Assembly: GCF_900103695.1 (NCBI RefSeq)
Contig: NZ_FNHF01000005.1
Coordinates: 18,711-82,710, forward strand
Reading direction: 5' to 3'
Source: Sediminibacillus halophilus
Lineage (GTDB): Bacteria > Bacillota > Bacilli > Bacillales > Amphibacillaceae
DNA: 64,000 nt
Below, in pieces: positions 61,866 to 64,000 of this stretch (its first letter is position 1; each line of letters starts with the position of its first letter). Under the pieces are notes generated by a model. The model ran no database searches. It had not been told where the DNA came from and worked only from the letters and a program-made list of their open reading frames with translations. A program made the position numbers and the translations under genes.

Positions 61866-61953
61866 CAGACGACTGAGGGAGTCTGATCAATATGCTTACC
61901 CTCGTTGGAATATTCACTGTTGCGGTAAGGTAAACACTTCGTCTGAATGAATA

Positions 61954-61995
61954 GAAAAAACGCTCAGGAGTTGTTAACTTCTGAGCGTTTTTTGT
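61954..61995. terminator. Bidirectional terminator
   Basis: AAAAACGCTCAG...CTGAGCGTTTTTT with inner AGTT/AACT pairing separates the SgrR-like gene and odhB. Confidence 0.88.
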
Positions 61996-62026
61996 ACAAC
62001 CGAACCTTTCAAATCCGCGGCTGCTC

Positions 62027-63310
62027 TTATCCTTCCAACAATAAATCGTATGGATCTTCAAGCATTTGTTTGATCCGTACCAGGAACTGCACGGCATCTT
62101 TTCCGTCTACGATTCTATGATCATAAGACATGGCCACATACATCATCGGACGTACTTCGATCGAATCATCCGGCATGACAATCGGCCGTTTCTGGATGGA
62201 ATGCATTCCGAGAATACCAACTTGTGGCGCATTTAAAATTGGCGTCGATAACAGTGATCCGAAAATACCGCCGTTTGTAATCGTGAACGATCCACCTTGC
62301 AGATCGGCCATTTGCAACTGTTTATCCCGTGCTTTCTTGCCAAGATGGGCGATTTCCCGTTCCACACCAGCAAAATCGAGACGATCAGCGTCACGGACAA
62401 CCGGAACTACGAGTCCGTCATCGGTCGATACCGCGATACCTATATCATAGAATTTTTTCAAGACAAGTTCGTTACCTTGAATTTCCGCATTAATCAGCGG
62501 GAATTCCTTTAATGCGCCGACAACAGCTTTTGTAAAGAATGACATAAAACCAAGCTTGACATCGTGTTTTTCCAGGAATTTGTCCTTCCGCTCGCTGCGC
62601 AGTTTCATGATTGCGGTCATATCCACTTCATTAAACGTTGTCAGCATGGCTGCGTTATGCTGCGCTTCCACTAAACGGTTTGCAATCGTCTGACGGCGGC
62701 GGCTCATTTTCACCTGCTCTACCGGCTTGTCGAATTCCGTTTTCTCGGAAGATTTCGCTGCCTGCTGCTTGTCTTGTTTTGGCGCTTCCGCTTGCTTTTG
62801 ACCGCCTTTTGCCGCCTGGTCTACATCTTCCGGACGAATACGGCCCAACGGGTCCCGTGGGTAAACATCGCTAAGATCAATGCCTAATTCACGGGCACGC
62901 TTCCTGGCAGCTGGTGAAGCAACTGTGTCTTTGCTGCTAGAGGAAGTCTGTTCTTCCTTTTGACTAGAAGCAGCTGGCTTTTCTTCTGAGGCTGAATCCT
63001 GTTTGCTATCTTCCACAGGAGTCTCCTCTTTTGCAGATTCATCCTGACTGTTATCCCCAGCACCGCCAGCTTCCCCATTTTCGTCCACTTTGGCGATGAC
63101 GTCGCCGACTTCGACGTCGTCGCCCTCTTCTTTTGTGAGTTCAACGATGACACCTGCATAGTCAGCATTAACTTCGACGTTGACTTTGTCGGTTTCCAGT
63201 TCCAATACCGGATCGCCCTTCTCTACTTTGTCACCTTGCTTTACGAGCCATTCGGCGATAGTACCTTCTGTAATTGATTCTGCTAATTCCGGGACTTTAA
63301 TTTCCTTCAC
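62027..63310 (-). CDS. odhB: 2-oxoglutarate dehydrogenase E2 (dihydrolipoyl succinyltransferase)
   Basis: The core subunit (427 residues) of the 2-oxoglutarate dehydrogenase complex of the TCA cycle. One lipoyl domain (1-76; lipoyl K42 in ETDKVNVE), a long acidic/S/K/Q linker, an E1/E3-binding domain (about 131-170; SPAARKRARELGIDL) and a catalytic domain ending with SYDHRIVDGKDAVQFL. The start is GTG with AGGAGGAGA ahead, overlapping odhA by 14 bp. Confidence 0.97.
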   Translation of the reverse strand: MKEIKVPELAESITEGTIAEWLVKQGDKVEKGDPVLELETDKVNVEVNADYAGVIVELTKEEGDDVEVGDVIAKVDENGEAGGAGDNSQDESAKEETPVEDSKQDSASEEKPAASSQKEEQTSSSSKDTVASPAARKRARELGIDLSDVYPRDPLGRIRPEDVDQAAKGGQKQAEAPKQDKQQAAKSSEKTEFDKPVEQVKMSRRRQTIANRLVEAQHNAAMLTTFNEVDMTAIMKLRSERKDKFLEKHDVKLGFMSFFTKAVVGALKEFPLINAEIQGNELVLKKFYDIGIAVSTDDGLVVPVVRDADRLDFAGVEREIAHLGKKARDKQLQMADLQGGSFTITNGGIFGSLLSTPILNAPQVGILGMHSIQKRPIVMPDDSIEVRPMMYVAMSYDHRIVDGKDAVQFLVRIKQMLEDPYDLLLEG

Positions 63311-63998
63311 TGGAATCTCCTCCTTTAGACAGCTTTAAGGCTTCCTGCACGATTCGTTTTTGTTCTGTTTTGTGTATGTTTGGCTCTCCAACCGCTGGTG
63401 ATGACCGATCAGGACGACCGACATAACGCAACTGTTGATGTTCATCCAGAAGATTGTATAAAAGCTCTTTGACAAAGTTCCAGCTGCCCATATTTCTAGG
63501 CTCTTCCTGAACCCAAATTACTTCTTCGACATTTGGACAATCCTTCAGAACCTTTTCCAATTCTTTTGCCGGGAATGGATAGATTTGTTCCAAACGGATA
63601 ACATGCGTATCCTTTACTTTATCTTCATTCTGGCTCATTGTTTCAGCGATATCCACCATCACTTTCCCACTGCCGATGACCAGTCTTTTCGCTTTTTTCG
63701 TCGTCTTCGGCAAGCCTGGTTGTGTGATCACTTTCTCAAAGTTCTGCTCACTGAACTCTTCGGCCGTAGAAGCTACACGTTGATTACGTAACAAACTCTT
63801 CGGCGTCATCACCACAAGCGGACGGGCAGCGTCCTTCCCTCTCAATGCTGCCTGGCGGCGTAACAAATGGAAATATTGGGCGCTGGTAGTTACATTGGCG
63901 ACAATCCAGTTGTTTTCAGCAGCAAGCTGCAAGAAACGTTCAAGTCTGGCACTGGAGTGTTCCGGTCCCTGACCTTCGTAGCCATGCGGGAGCAACAA
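63297..63998 (-). CDS. odhA: 2-oxoglutarate dehydrogenase E1, C-terminal part (partial)
   Basis: The last 233 residues of the thiamin diphosphate-dependent E1 subunit; the gene runs out of the window at 64000. LLPHGYEGQGPEHSSARLERFLQL and VIWVQEEPRNMGSWNFV are highly conserved in OdhA/SucA (each in part). It forms the odhAB operon with the downstream E2 gene. Confidence 0.96.
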   Translation of the reverse strand: MLLPHGYEGQGPEHSSARLERFLQLAAENNWIVANVTTSAQYFHLLRRQAALRGKDAARPLVVMTPKSLLRNQRVASTAEEFSEQNFEKVITQPGLPKTTKKAKRLVIGSGKVMVDIAETMSQNEDKVKDTHVIRLEQIYPFPAKELEKVLKDCPNVEEVIWVQEEPRNMGSWNFVKELLYNLLDEHQQLRYVGRPDRSSPAVGEPNIHKTEQKRIVQEALKLSKGGDSSEGN

Positions 63999-64000
63999 TA

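Overview
The window comes from a low-GC, endospore-forming Gram-positive bacterium of the family Bacillaceae. The evidence is two gerA-type germinant receptor operons, SpoVR, YhbH, a YhcN/YlaJ-type spore lipoprotein, SigI/RsgI, strong AGGAGG ribosome binding sites with many GTG/TTG starts, and the intergenic repeat common in Bacillaceae genomes. The acidic proteins, the betaine transporter and the gene mix would suit a halotolerant genus such as Halobacillus, Virgibacillus or Terribacillus, but the genus cannot be fixed from sequence alone. I saw no rRNA, tRNA, CRISPR array, prophage or intact insertion sequence.

Layout. 1-3.1 kb: tail of a collagen-like protein, a TPR glycosyltransferase and a sugar-nucleotide epimerase (a possible spore-surface glycosylation cluster), then a GNAT enzyme. 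3.2-6.5 kb: repeats, then a cadCA metal-resistance operon whose CadA has an in-frame UGA exactly at the first cysteine of its N-terminal metal-binding motif. 6.6-14.6 kb: stressosome protein, a 44-residue ORF, azoreductase, SpoVR, a beta-propeller-like surface protein, a PCYCGC lipoprotein and an M20 peptidase, with two copies of a mobile-looking repeat. 14.8-18.1 kb: yrrT-luxS-mccA-mccB, a complete route from S-ribosylhomocysteine to cysteine. 18.3-27.2 kb: spore lipoprotein, YhdB, SDR, YhcX, Gfo/Idh, sigI-rsgI, PRC-barrel protein and a membrane-anchored serine protease. 27.2-31.5 kb: a BmrCD-type multidrug ABC exporter behind a leader of about 530 nt with a short leader peptide, two terminators, two near-identical 57-bp palindromes and a second tiny ORF. 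31.6-36.7 kb: zinc-ribbon protein, a beta-carbonic-anhydrase-like protein with changed dyad residues, and the first ger operon. 36.7-41 kb: aldo/keto reductase and a glycine betaine transporter operon in the order binding protein-permease-ATPase. 41-52.6 kb: MarR/MMPL exporter pair, MurG, MATE pump, aldehyde dehydrogenase, nucleoside transporter and a lipoprotein. 52.9-58.7 kb: DinB protein, YhbH and the second ger operon. 58.8-62 kb: an MFS transporter divergent from a broken SgrR-like regulator. 62-64 kb: odhB and the 3' part of odhA.

Three transcription units (both ger operons and the YhcN-type lipoprotein) carry a CATACTA -10 box with a suitable -35, the signature of forespore sigma G. 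The observations most worth following are the UGA codon in CadA, the layered attenuator-like leader of the ABC exporter, the decaying SgrR-like gene, and the repeat families that sit between convergent genes. Start sites were re-chosen for many genes from ribosome binding sites; each change is stated in its entry.
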